Assembly (NCBI RefSeq): GCF_003002065.1
Contig: NZ_PVZG01000012.1
Location: 211,763-275,762 of the forward strand
From: Pseudosporangium ferrugineum
GTDB lineage: Bacteria; Actinomycetota; Actinomycetes; Mycobacteriales; Micromonosporaceae
Direction: 5' to 3'
DNA length: 64,000 bases
Positions within the stretch are counted from its first letter, which is position 1, and each line of letters begins with the position of its first letter. The notes below the pieces were generated by a model. It saw only the letters and a list, made by a program, of their open reading frames with translations, searched no databases and had not been told where the DNA came from. Shown one piece after another: positions 49,337-61,986 of the stretch. The position numbers and the translations under genes are program-made.

Positions 49337-50356
49337 ATGCGCGCCGTGTGGATCACCAGGGCCGGGGGCACCGAGGTGCTGGCCGTACGCGAAAGCCCCG
49401 GCCCGCAGCCCGCCCCCGGCGAGGTACGCATCGCGGTGCGCGCCGCCGGCCTGAACTTCGCCGAGGTCATGGCGCGGCAGGGCCTCTACCCGGACGCGCC
49501 GGAGCCGCCGTGCGTCGTGGGCTACGAGGTGGCCGGCGTCGTCGACACCCTCGGCGCGGGCGTCACGGGCGTCGAGGTGGGACAGCGGGTGCAGGCGCTG
49601 GTGCGCTTCGGGGGACATGCCGAGGCGGTCTGCGCGCCGGTCGAACGGGTCGTGCCGATGCCCGACGACCTCACGTTCACCGACGGGGCCGCGCTGCCGG
49701 TCAACTACCTGACGGCGTACCACATGCTGTTCCGGGTGGCGAACCTGCGCCCGGGGGCCCGCGTGGTCGTGCACATGGCCGCCGGAGGCGTCGGCATCGC
49801 GGTGCTGCAACTGTGCCGCACGGTGCCGGGCGTCGTCACGTTCGGCACGGCGTCCGCGGCCAAGCACGAGGTGCTGCGCGAGGAGGGCTGCACCCACCCG
49901 ATCGACTACCGCACCGAGGACTACGTGGCCCGGATCCGCGAACTCACCGGCGGCGAGGGCGCCGATCTCGTCCTGGACCCGCTCGGCGGTCGCGACTGGC
50001 GGCGCGGCCTCAGGCTGCTGCGGCCGGTCGGTCAGCTCGTCGCGTACGGCTTCGCGAACCTCAGCACCGGCGAGCGGCGCAGCCTGCGGCGGATGGCCAG
50101 CCAGCTCGCGAGGGTGCCGCTGCTGACCCCGTACGGGCTGATGGACCGCAACCACACGGTCAGCGGGGTCAACCTCGGCCACCTCTGGAACCGCGCGGAC
50201 CTGCTGCGCGAGGAGCTCGAGGCCGTGCTGGAGCTGTGGCGCGCGGGCGCGGTGCGGCCGCGCGTCGACGCGGTCTTCCCGTTCGAGGAGGCGGCGGCGG
50301 CCCACCGCCGGATCGGCGAGCGCCGCAACGTCGGCAAGGTCGTGCTGGTGCCCTGA
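49337..50356 (+). CDS. Zinc-free quinone oxidoreductase (VAT1/MDR-like)
   Basis: A 339-residue medium-chain dehydrogenase/reductase. The GroES-like domain has AVRAAGLNFAEVMARQGLYPDAP and VVGYEVAGVVDTLGAGVTG without zinc ligands; the Rossmann domain has VVVHMAAGGVGIAVLQLCRT and DLVLDPLGGRDWRRGLRLLR. The C-terminal RRMASQLARVPLLTPYGLMDRN, HTVSGVNLGHL region is typical of the VAT-1-like subgroup. The likely reaction is NADPH-dependent reduction of quinones or enones. A GGAG-type site precedes ATG 49337. It converges closely on the Ser/Thr kinase gene and its transcription may follow that of the TetR gene 78 bases upstream. Confidence 0.9.
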   Translation: MRAVWITRAGGTEVLAVRESPGPQPAPGEVRIAVRAAGLNFAEVMARQGLYPDAPEPPCVVGYEVAGVVDTLGAGVTGVEVGQRVQALVRFGGHAEAVCAPVERVVPMPDDLTFTDGAALPVNYLTAYHMLFRVANLRPGARVVVHMAAGGVGIAVLQLCRTVPGVVTFGTASAAKHEVLREEGCTHPIDYRTEDYVARIRELTGGEGADLVLDPLGGRDWRRGLRLLRPVGQLVAYGFANLSTGERRSLRRMASQLARVPLLTPYGLMDRNHTVSGVNLGHLWNRADLLREELEAVLELWRAGAVRPRVDAVFPFEEAAAAHRRIGERRNVGKVVLVP

Positions 50357-50360
50357 CCGG

Positions 50361-52145
50361 TCACGCCGCCGGCCTGATCCGGAAGCTGTCCAGGATCTTC
50401 ACCAGCACGGGCCGGTACTTCGCCCAGTCCCTCCGCAGGCCCGACGAGGTGTTCGACCACACCCGCACGACGATCGTGTACGAAGCGGTGCCGGCGGCGG
50501 TCAGCACGATCCGGTGGATCTCGCGCCGATGCCCCCAGATCGGATACTTCGGCAGGGTGGTCACGTACTCGGCCTCGCTCACGCTCCCGGCGCCCGCGAT
50601 CACCGGCAGGTCCGTCTTGCGTACGGGCCGCTCGTCCCCGTCGTCGGCCAGCAGGGACCGTGCCGTGGACCCCTTCTTCCGCGGCCCGTAGTTGACCTCC
50701 ACCTTGACGAGGGGGTTCGCGAGCCGGCCGCCGGGCGCCTGCCACCCGGGCGGATAAGAATTCGCCCATTCCTTCGGTACGGCCAGGCTGAAGCCCTCCC
50801 CCGTGACGGTCTCGTAGCCGCGCGGCGGTGGCGGCGGCGACCACGGCTTCGACGGGGCCACGACGGGATTCGCCCGGCCGGCCGACGAACCGGCGGACAC
50901 GGGCGGATCACCGGCGGCCGGGGTGTCGGAGCGGCGCTCGCCCAGCCACACCGCCACGCCCAGCAGCACGATCGCGAGAACGGGGGCGACGAGGACCTCG
51001 GCGATCCTGATCCCGAGCGGTTTGCGGCGGACGGGCGCGGTGTCGAGCCTGGTGACGACCGGCCGCGGCGCCGGGCTCCGCGCCGGCTTCGCCCGGGCCG
51101 GCTCCACGGGCGGTGCCGGTGCCGGCGTTACGGCCGGCGTCGGCACCGGCTTCGCGGGCGGGGCGGGGGCCGGCGACTTCTCCGGCTCAGGCCCCGGCTC
51201 CGGCTTCTCCGGCTCCGGCTCCGGCCTCTCCGGCTCCGGCCTCTCCCGCCTCTCCCGCCTCTCCGGCTGGGGTGCCGGGGGCGGGGACACGTCGTCGGGG
51301 CGGGCGCGGCCGGGCAGGAACGTCTTCGGCCGCCCGGGCAGCGGGGTCTCCGCCAGGACCGTCAGCATCGGCATCACGTCGGGCCCGGTGAGCCGCCGCT
51401 CCGGGTCCTTCTCCAGCAGCCCTCGCACGGCCGGCCACATCGGACTGTCCACCCGCACCGGATCGCTGGCGAGCACCGCCGCCAGTGTGGTCCGGGTATC
51501 CTCGCGGTGGAACGGCGACCGCCCGGTCAGCGCCGCGTACAGCGTGACGCCCAGCCCCCACAGGTCGGCCGCCGCCGTGGCGGGGAGCCCGCTGATCCGC
51601 TCCGGCGCCAGATATTCCGGCGACCCGATGATCAGTCCCGTGCCGGTCAGCCCGGTGGCGCCGTCGATGGCCGCGATCCCGAAGTCGGTCAGCACCGCCC
51701 GGTCGCCGGCCAGCAGGATGTTCGCCGGTTTCACATCGCGGTGCAGAATTCCCTGGCCGTGCGCGGCTTCCAGCGCGTCGAGCACCTCGAGCGCCACCGC
51801 GGCGGCGGAGGCCGGCGGCAGCGGCCCGTCCGCGGCGATGACCTGATCCAGCGACCGGCCGCGGATCAGCTCCATCACGATCCAGGGCCGCCCCTGCGAC
51901 GTGACGACATCGTGGACGGTCACAATGCCCCGGTGCCGCAACCGGGCGGCTGCCTGCGCCTCACGCAACGCCCGGCGCACCACGAGATCGACATCCCCGG
52001 CGTACGGTCCGTGAATCTCCTTGATGGCGACGTCCCGCCCGAGCAGAACATCGTGCGCGCGCCACACCACGCCCATCCCGCCGCGCCCGAGCGGCCCGGT
52101 CAGACGGTAACGACCCGCGATCACCCGGGCCGCCCCCTCCGCCAT
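50361..52145 (-). CDS. Transmembrane Ser/Thr protein kinase with Glu-Pro-rich linker
   Basis: A 594-residue kinase. The catalytic domain (about 12-265) has GRGGMGVVWRA, Lys in VAIKEIHGP, LHRDVKPANI, DFGIAAI and GSPEYLAPERI. A juxtamembrane region rich in Glu-Pro-Arg (PERRERRERPEPERPEPEPE) and Pro-Ala runs to one membrane helix at about 378-400 (VLVAPVLAIVLLGVAVWL). The exterior has a Ser/Pro linker and a folded domain (about 440-594) including GEGFSLAVPKEWANSYPPGW and YTIVVRVWSNTSSGLRRDW, resembling the PASTA-less sensor domains common in Micromonosporaceae kinases. The signal is unknown. It is divergent from a LysR gene. Confidence 0.9.
   Translation of the reverse strand: MAEGAARVIAGRYRLTGPLGRGGMGVVWRAHDVLLGRDVAIKEIHGPYAGDVDLVVRRALREAQAAARLRHRGIVTVHDVVTSQGRPWIVMELIRGRSLDQVIAADGPLPPASAAAVALEVLDALEAAHGQGILHRDVKPANILLAGDRAVLTDFGIAAIDGATGLTGTGLIIGSPEYLAPERISGLPATAAADLWGLGVTLYAALTGRSPFHREDTRTTLAAVLASDPVRVDSPMWPAVRGLLEKDPERRLTGPDVMPMLTVLAETPLPGRPKTFLPGRARPDDVSPPPAPQPERRERRERPEPERPEPEPEKPEPGPEPEKSPAPAPPAKPVPTPAVTPAPAPPVEPARAKPARSPAPRPVVTRLDTAPVRRKPLGIRIAEVLVAPVLAIVLLGVAVWLGERRSDTPAAGDPPVSAGSSAGRANPVVAPSKPWSPPPPPRGYETVTGEGFSLAVPKEWANSYPPGWQAPGGRLANPLVKVEVNYGPRKKGSTARSLLADDGDERPVRKTDLPVIAGAGSVSEAEYVTTLPKYPIWGHRREIHRIVLTAAGTASYTIVVRVWSNTSSGLRRDWAKYRPVLVKILDSFRIRPAA
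51180..51270 (-). repeat. Short-period repeats encoding the Glu-Pro linker of the kinase
   Basis: On the plus strand the pattern GGCTCCGGC/GGCCTCTCC recurs with a 6-9 base period. It encodes PEPE/RPEPE/RRERRE steps of the linker; length variation would lengthen or shorten the tether without breaking the frame when in multiples of three. Confidence 0.6.
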
Positions 52146-52257
52146 CCCCGCAATCTACCCGCTCGACCCCCCGCCCGGCGCCCTCGGCCGGCCGCCCTCC
52201 GGCACTCCCGCCCGGCACTCGGCCGGCACTCGGCCGACCGCCGTTCGCGGCGCTGTC

Positions 52258-52272
52258 ATACCGCGGCGGTAT
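52258..52272. promoter_or_regulatory. LysR-type binding box upstream of the LysR gene
   Basis: A perfect 15-base palindrome ATACCGC-G-GCGGTAT contains the T-N11-A (ATAC-N7-GTAT) LysR signature. A related half-site, GCAGTATCG, follows at 52277-52285, near the GTG 52293. This is the expected place for autoregulation and for control of the divergent kinase gene. Confidence 0.6.
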
Positions 52273-52292
52273 CACCGCAGTATCGTTGTCCG

Positions 52293-53141
52293 GTGGACAC
52301 GCTCGAGACCCGTGAGCTGCGGTACTTCGTCACCGTGGCCGAGGAACTGCACTTCAGCCGGGCCGCCGGGCGGCTCGGTATCGCCCAGCCGCCGCTGTCC
52401 CGCGCCATCCAGCAGCTCGAACGGCGCCTCGGCGTCACCCTGCTGGACCGCGACCGCCGCGGGGTCACCCTGACCCACGCCGGCCGGGTGCTGTTCGACG
52501 AGGCCCGCGCCCTGCTGGACAGCGCCGAGGCGGCCGCTCGCCGCACCCGCCGCGCGGCGGCCTCCACGAACCGCCTGACGCTGGCCACGAAGGCCGGCGC
52601 GAACCACGAGCTGCTGCGCAAGCTCCTCGACGCGCACGCCGCCGAACCCGGCTCGGCCGAGATCGACGTGGTGCTGTGCGGCATGGGCGACCAGGCGCGG
52701 ATGCTGCGCGACGGCCGCGCCGACGTGGCGTTCATGCAGCGGCCGTTCGACGCCCTCGCCGGCTTCGACACCGAGGATCTGCTGACCGAGCAGCAGGTCG
52801 TCATCGTGCCCGCCGCGCATCCGCTCGCCGATCGTCCGTCGCTGACCACGGCCGACATCGCCGACGTGCCCGATCTGCCGGTCGCCCGCTGGCCCCGCCA
52901 GGACGGCACGTACGAGCCCGGCCCCGGCCCGGAGATCCAGGACCTGTCCCAGCTGGCCCAGCTGATCGCGCTCGGCCACACCTCGGCCGTCATCTGCGCC
53001 TCGGCCCGGGCATGGCTGTGGAGCGCCCACAAGGCGGTGCCGCTCACGGACGCACCGCACGTCACCACCGTGCTCGCCTGGCCGGCACACAGCCGCTCGC
53101 AGGCGGTCGCCGCCCTCGTCCGCACGGCCGCCAGCCTCTGA
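52293..53141 (+). CDS. LysR-family transcriptional regulator
   Basis: A 282-residue regulator. The winged helix-turn-helix (about 1-65) reads LETRELRYFVTVAEELHFSRAAGRLGIAQPPLSRAIQQLERRLG; the substrate-binding domain follows (RLTLATKAGANHELLRKLL, VVLCGMGDQARMLRDGRADVAFMQRPF, VVIVPAAHPLAD). The effector domain resembles those of LysR proteins that control nearby oxidoreductases in actinomycetes. The start is GTG 52293. No metabolic gene is adjacent; the nearest divergent gene is the Ser/Thr kinase. Short tandem repeats follow the stop codon. Confidence 0.9.
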   Translation: MDTLETRELRYFVTVAEELHFSRAAGRLGIAQPPLSRAIQQLERRLGVTLLDRDRRGVTLTHAGRVLFDEARALLDSAEAAARRTRRAAASTNRLTLATKAGANHELLRKLLDAHAAEPGSAEIDVVLCGMGDQARMLRDGRADVAFMQRPFDALAGFDTEDLLTEQQVVIVPAAHPLADRPSLTTADIADVPDLPVARWPRQDGTYEPGPGPEIQDLSQLAQLIALGHTSAVICASARAWLWSAHKAVPLTDAPHVTTVLAWPAHSRSQAVAALVRTAASL

Positions 53142-53148
53142 CCCGCGG

Positions 53149-53311
53149 GCCGGAGAACGCCGCCGAGCCGGAGAACGCCGCCGGGCCGAAAAACGCCGCC
53201 GGGCCGAAAAACGCCGCCGAGGCCGGAACACCGCCGAAACGGACAACGTCGCCCGCACGCAGAAGGCCGCCGGGACGGACAACGCCGCCGCACGCAGAAG
53301 GCCGCAGGGAC
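53149..53311. repeat. Tandem repeats in the gap after the LysR gene
   Basis: Four consecutive 18-base units (53149-53220) follow GCCG-(GAG/AAA)-AACGCCGCCG(A/G). After a degenerate unit, two longer units (53241-53276, 36 bases; 53277-53311, 35 bases) share GGACAACG...CACGCAGAAGGCCGC. The whole 244-base gap is made of such variants and has no gene. Being in 18-base steps, it looks like decayed or expanding coding-like sequence, but no start or stop supports a protein. Confidence 0.75.
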
Positions 53312-53385
53312 GGAGAACGCCGCCGAGCAGGCCGCGCGGACGCGATGGCGGGAGGGCGAGCAGGGGTCGGGCCGCCGCGCTGATC

Positions 53386-58678
<5,293 letters not shown>

Positions 58679-58689
<11 letters not shown>

Positions 58690-60261
58690 AGCGGGTCACC
58701 AGGGTCTGCAGCTGCTGGGCGGCGGTGATCAGGTCGTCGGCCGCCCGGCGGGTGTCGCCGACGGTCTCGGTCGTGCGCCGGGCCGCCTCGGACACCCCGT
58801 TGATGCCGGCGGCGATGTCGCCCGCGCCGGTGGCGGCGCCGGTCAGCGTACGGTTCATCTCCCCCGTGGTCGCCGTCTGCTCCTCGACCGCGGAGGCGAT
58901 GGTGAGCTGGATGCCGTTGATCCGCTCGATGATCGCCGAGATCTCGGCGATCGCGGTCACCGCGCTGCCGGTGTCCGCCTGGATGGCCTGCACCCGGCGG
59001 GAGATGTCGTCCGTCGCCTTCGCGGTCTCCTGCGCCAGATCCTTGACCTCTCCGGCCACCACCGCGAAGCCCTTGCCCATCTCGCCGGCGCGGGCGGCCT
59101 CGATGGTCGCGTTGAGGGCGAGCAGGTTCGTCTGCTCCGCGATGGACGTGATCACCTTGATGACGGTGGCGATCTCGCTGGACGACTCGCCCAGCCGGGA
59201 GACGATGGTGTTGGTGGCGGTGGCGACCTCGACCGCCTTGGCGGCCACCTCGGACGCCTCGCTGGTGGAGACCGAGATCTCGCGGATCGACGCACCGACC
59301 TCGTCGGAGCCGGTCGAGACGACCTGAAGGTTGTCGGACACCGCCCGGGCCGCCTGCGCCACCGAGCCGGCCCGGGTGGAGGCGTCCGAGGCGGCCGCGT
59401 CGACCGCGCCGGACACGGCGGTGAGCTGGCCGGCGGCGCCCTGCAACGTGGTGGCGGTGCCGGCCAGCTGCACGATGTCGGCGCGCAGCCGGCCGATGGC
59501 GTCGTCGAGCGCGCCGGCCATCCGGCCCACCTCGTCGGTGGCGGTCACCCCGGAGGTGCGGGTCAGGTCGCCGCGGGTGAGGCCCTCGGCCAGGTGGGCG
59601 ACGCCGCGTACCGCGCGGCGGATGCCGTTCATCACCCGCAGGCCGATCAGGATGCTCAGGACGATGCCGGCGGTCAGCAGGACGCCGATGGTCAGCATGG
59701 CGTTGCACGCCCGGTCCTGGGCGGTGCGGATGCTCTGGCTGGTCGCCGCGGCCGCCCGCTCCCGCAGGCCGGCCTCGTCCGCGGCCAGCGCGCCGTAGAG
59801 GGTCTGGTAGTTCTGCAGCACCGCGTTCAGGTCCTGGCCGGACGCTTCTCGGCCGGCACCGAGGTGAGGTACGCGACGAACGCCTTCCAGTCCTGCTCGG
59901 CCTTGCCCACGAGCGCGACGCCCTTCGCGTCGCTCGCCAGGGCCTTCCGCAGCCCGTTCAGCGCGTCGGTGATGGCCTGCTGGCTCTCGTTCTGCCCGTC
60001 CTTGATGACGTCGGCGAGCCCGGGGAAGAGCTCCGCCGCCCACAGGCCGCCGCTGTACGCCTCGATGTTCTTGCCGAACGCGGCCACCGCCGTGTCGACG
60101 ACGGCGGTATGCCGCTGCGCCGCCTCGGCATCACGGTTCAGCCGCTGCACCGTCTGGATCCCGACGGCACCGACCACCAGGCCGCTGATGATCGCCGCGA
60201 GCATCGCCGCGCTCATCTTCGTCCTCAGGGAACGGTTGTCGAACGCCCGCGCCACGCCCAT
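58679..60261 (-). pseudogene. Methyl-accepting chemotaxis protein, broken by a -1 frameshift
   Basis: ATG 60261 begins MGVARAFDNRSLRTKM with a first membrane helix (MLAAIISGLVVGAVGI) and a helical sensor region up to AYLTSVPAEKRP, where the frame hits a stop. The sequence continues smoothly in another frame from GQDLNAVLQNYQTLYG, through a second helix (MLTIGVLLTAGIVLSILIGL), HAMP, and the signalling hairpin (EQTNLLALNATIEAARAGEM) to the stop at 58679. One missing base near 59836-59845 (GGCCGG where GGCCCGG would restore the frame) explains it. No slippery heptamer is visible. It is either a true pseudogene or a sequence error. An intact product of about 527 residues would be a membrane chemoreceptor; no che genes are in the window. 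Confidence 0.85.
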
Positions 60262-60310
60262 CCTCACACCCCCGTATGAGTTGCTCTCCTCCGGGAATCC
60301 TCGTTGACCC

Positions 60311-60374
60311 GGCCTCGTCCGCGAGGCCGATTCGCGATTCCGTGAGGCCCGGGGCATCGATGCATGATCGATCA
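60311..60374 (-). promoter_or_regulatory. Hairpin and two adjacent palindromes upstream of the chemoreceptor gene
   Basis: GGCCTCG-tccg-CGAGGCC (60311-60328) is a perfect 7-base-arm hairpin that may end the transcript of the preceding gene. GCATCGATGC (60354-60363) and TGATCGATCA (60365-60374) are two perfect 10-base palindromes one base apart, a possible operator. Confidence 0.4.
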
Positions 60375-60384
60375 GGCGGCGGCC

Positions 60385-60852
60385 TCAGCCGATGGCGGCC
60401 CGCGACGCGGCGAGGAAGGCGCCCCTCAGCACATCCAGCTCGGCGTAGAGCGACTCGATCTGCGGCACGCCCTCCCAGACGGCGCCGTTGATCCGCTCGA
60501 AATACGCACGGGCCGCGGTGTGCACGCCGGACGGATAGAGCACCTGGAGCATCCGTTCGGCGACCCAGAGCCGCTGCATCACCTCCTGGGCGGAGGCGGA
60601 CCACGCGTCACCGGGAACGAAGTCGCCGGGCCGCCCGAACGCGACGCGCTCCGCCTCGGCGGCCACCGCGATGAAGCGCTCCAGATGGGTGAGCTGCTCG
60701 GCGCGGCGGCTCTCGGCCCGGGCGAGGTCCTGCTTGCGCTGCTCGATGCGCGCGCTCATGCGCTGGGTGTTGTTCTGCACCAGGAACGAGAGACCACCAC
60801 CGAGCACCACGCCGCCCAGGGAAGTGATCGCGGTGACGAGCTCGCCGGCCAT
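60385..60852 (-). CDS. Small membrane-anchored coiled-coil protein of unknown function
   Basis: A 155-residue protein. The N-terminal stretch ELVTAITSLGGVVLGGGLSFLV is a likely membrane anchor, followed by a charged helix (NTQRMSARIEQRKQDLARAESRRAEQLTHLERFI) suited to a coiled coil, then helices with WSASAQEVMQRLWVAERMLQVLYP and VLRGAFLAASRAAIG. Proteins with this outline are frequent in actinomycetes but I know no function. It is in the same direction as the chemoreceptor gene and divergent, by 65 bases, from a membrane protein gene; a strong inverted repeat lies in that gap. Confidence 0.75.
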   Translation of the reverse strand: MAGELVTAITSLGGVVLGGGLSFLVQNNTQRMSARIEQRKQDLARAESRRAEQLTHLERFIAVAAEAERVAFGRPGDFVPGDAWSASAQEVMQRLWVAERMLQVLYPSGVHTAARAYFERINGAVWEGVPQIESLYAELDVLRGAFLAASRAAIG

Positions 60853-60886
60853 CGCGACACCCTAACGGACTTCCCGAAGGACTGGC

Positions 60887-60917
60887 GCCAATCGGTTTGC
60901 TGTGGAAACCTATTGGC
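60887..60917. promoter_or_regulatory. Inverted repeat abutting the start codon of the membrane protein gene
   Basis: GCCAATCGGTTT (60887-60898) and AAACCTATTGGC (60906-60917) match as inverted repeats at 11 of 12 positions around a 7-base spacer. It ends on the base before ATG 60918, so a bound protein would block both transcription and any leaderless start. The winged-helix regulator encoded two genes on is the natural candidate ligand. Confidence 0.65.
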
Positions 60918-61598
60918 ATGACCACTGAATCGGTGCCCGCCGGCGGCGATCCCCGCCGGCTCCTGTCGGACGTACGCACCCTCGCCCACCGGGTCCGCCG
61001 CGATCAGCGCGTCACCTGGTTCGCGCTGCTGGTCCTGGCCGTCGTGACGCTCGCCGGCATGCCGTTCGACTGGTACGGCATGAAGGTCCACTGCGCCCCC
61101 GGCGGCGGCTGCGAATTCGCCCGGCGGGGCGTGCTGCTCTACTGGCCGCCCGCGCTGCTGCTGGCGTACGCGGCGATCGCCGTCTGGTACGTGCGCGCCG
61201 CCCGGGCCCGGGGGCTGGGTGCGCGCGTGCTCCCGTACGCGATCACCGGTGCCCTGACGACCGCCCTGTTCACCGCCGCGTGGGTGGCGGCGGCCCTGTA
61301 CTTCCCGAGTCACCCGCAACGGTTCCCGGAGTGGGTGCTCGTGTTCGACCGGCTGCTCACCCCCTGGGGGATGATCGGGGTCGCCCTGCTGGTGCTGGCC
61401 CGGCTGGAACGCAACGTCCCGCTGCTGGCGTTCACCGCCGGCTACCTGGTGCTGGTGCTCGCGCCGGTCACCTTCGGCATGGACTTCGAGCCCCGCTGGG
61501 GGATCCGGGCGGCCTTCCTGCCGCAGCAGATCGTCAGCGCCGCCGCCCTGCTGCTGGGCGCGGCCGGCTTCGCGCTGGCCCGCCGGCGGCAGCGGTGA
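60918..61598 (+). CDS. Multi-pass membrane protein of unknown function
   Basis: A 226-residue protein with about five hydrophobic segments (FALLVLAVVTLAGMPF, LLYWPPALLLAYAAIAVWYV, AITGALTTALFTAAWVAAALYF, LLTPWGMIGVALLVLARL, and a C-terminal IVSAAALLLGAAGFALAR). No family is recognised. A Cys pair (HCAPGGGCEF) sits in a predicted loop. The stop overlaps the GTG of the downstream winged-helix gene (GTGA), so the two are translationally coupled. Such membrane-protein/regulator pairs are common in actinomycetes and are usually co-induced. A longer upstream start at 60897 is not favoured because it would lie inside the inverted repeat. Confidence 0.75.
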   Translation: MTTESVPAGGDPRRLLSDVRTLAHRVRRDQRVTWFALLVLAVVTLAGMPFDWYGMKVHCAPGGGCEFARRGVLLYWPPALLLAYAAIAVWYVRAARARGLGARVLPYAITGALTTALFTAAWVAAALYFPSHPQRFPEWVLVFDRLLTPWGMIGVALLVLARLERNVPLLAFTAGYLVLVLAPVTFGMDFEPRWGIRAAFLPQQIVSAAALLLGAAGFALARRRQR

Positions 61599-61954
61599 CC
61601 GCCGTGGCCGGCGGCACCGGGCCGCGGGCCGACGGCCATCCGGTCACCGGCCTGGACGAGGTCGTGCACCAGCGGGTCCGGCTGGGCATCCTCACCATCG
61701 CGCACGAGGCCCGCCGGGTCGAGTTCGGCTACCTGCGCGACCAGTTGCAGCTGACCGCCGGCAACCTCTCCAAGCACCTGAGCGTGCTGGAGGCGGCGGG
61801 GATGATCGGCGTCGAGAAGGGCTATGAGGGCCGCCGCGGGCGCACGTGGATCACCCTCACCGCCGCCGGGGACGCCGCGCTCGCCGCGGAGATCGCCCGG
61901 TTGAAGCTGCTCATCAGCCGCATCGAGACCACGGACACCGCACCGGACCGGTGA
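61595..61954 (+). CDS. Winged-helix transcriptional regulator (MarR/ArsR-like, HTH_34 type)
   Basis: A 119-residue regulator: LDEVVHQRVRLGILTIAHEARRVEFGYLRDQLQLTAGNLSKHLSVLEAAGMIGVEKGYEGRRGRTWITLTAAGDAALAAEIARLK. This is the compact winged helix with one long dimerisation helix seen in HTH_34 proteins. It is coupled by a GTGA overlap to the membrane protein gene. The 12-base-arm inverted repeat just before that gene is the likely operator. A perfect 15-base-arm hairpin overlaps its stop codon. Confidence 0.9.
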   Translation: MTAVAGGTGPRADGHPVTGLDEVVHQRVRLGILTIAHEARRVEFGYLRDQLQLTAGNLSKHLSVLEAAGMIGVEKGYEGRRGRTWITLTAAGDAALAAEIARLKLLISRIETTDTAPDR

Positions 61955-61975
61955 CAGCGCCACCGGTCCGGTGCG
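61939..61975. terminator. Strong bidirectional hairpin between convergent genes
   Basis: Perfect 15-base arms (61939-61953 and 61961-61975) enclose a 7-base loop. The left arm contains the last codons and part of the stop of the winged-helix gene, and the right arm ends 12 bases before the stop of the convergent monooxygenase gene. Confidence 0.8.
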
Positions 61976-61986
61976 ACGGGTGGTCG

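Noticed and set aside
53149..53311. CRISPR array
   Set aside because: The repeats are contiguous with no spacers, units are 18 and 35-36 bases and diverge from each other, and no cas gene is near.
59836..59850. Programmed -1 frameshift in the chemoreceptor gene
   Set aside because: A -1 shift would join the frames, but no slippery heptamer or downstream pseudoknot is visible, so a mutation or sequence error is simpler.
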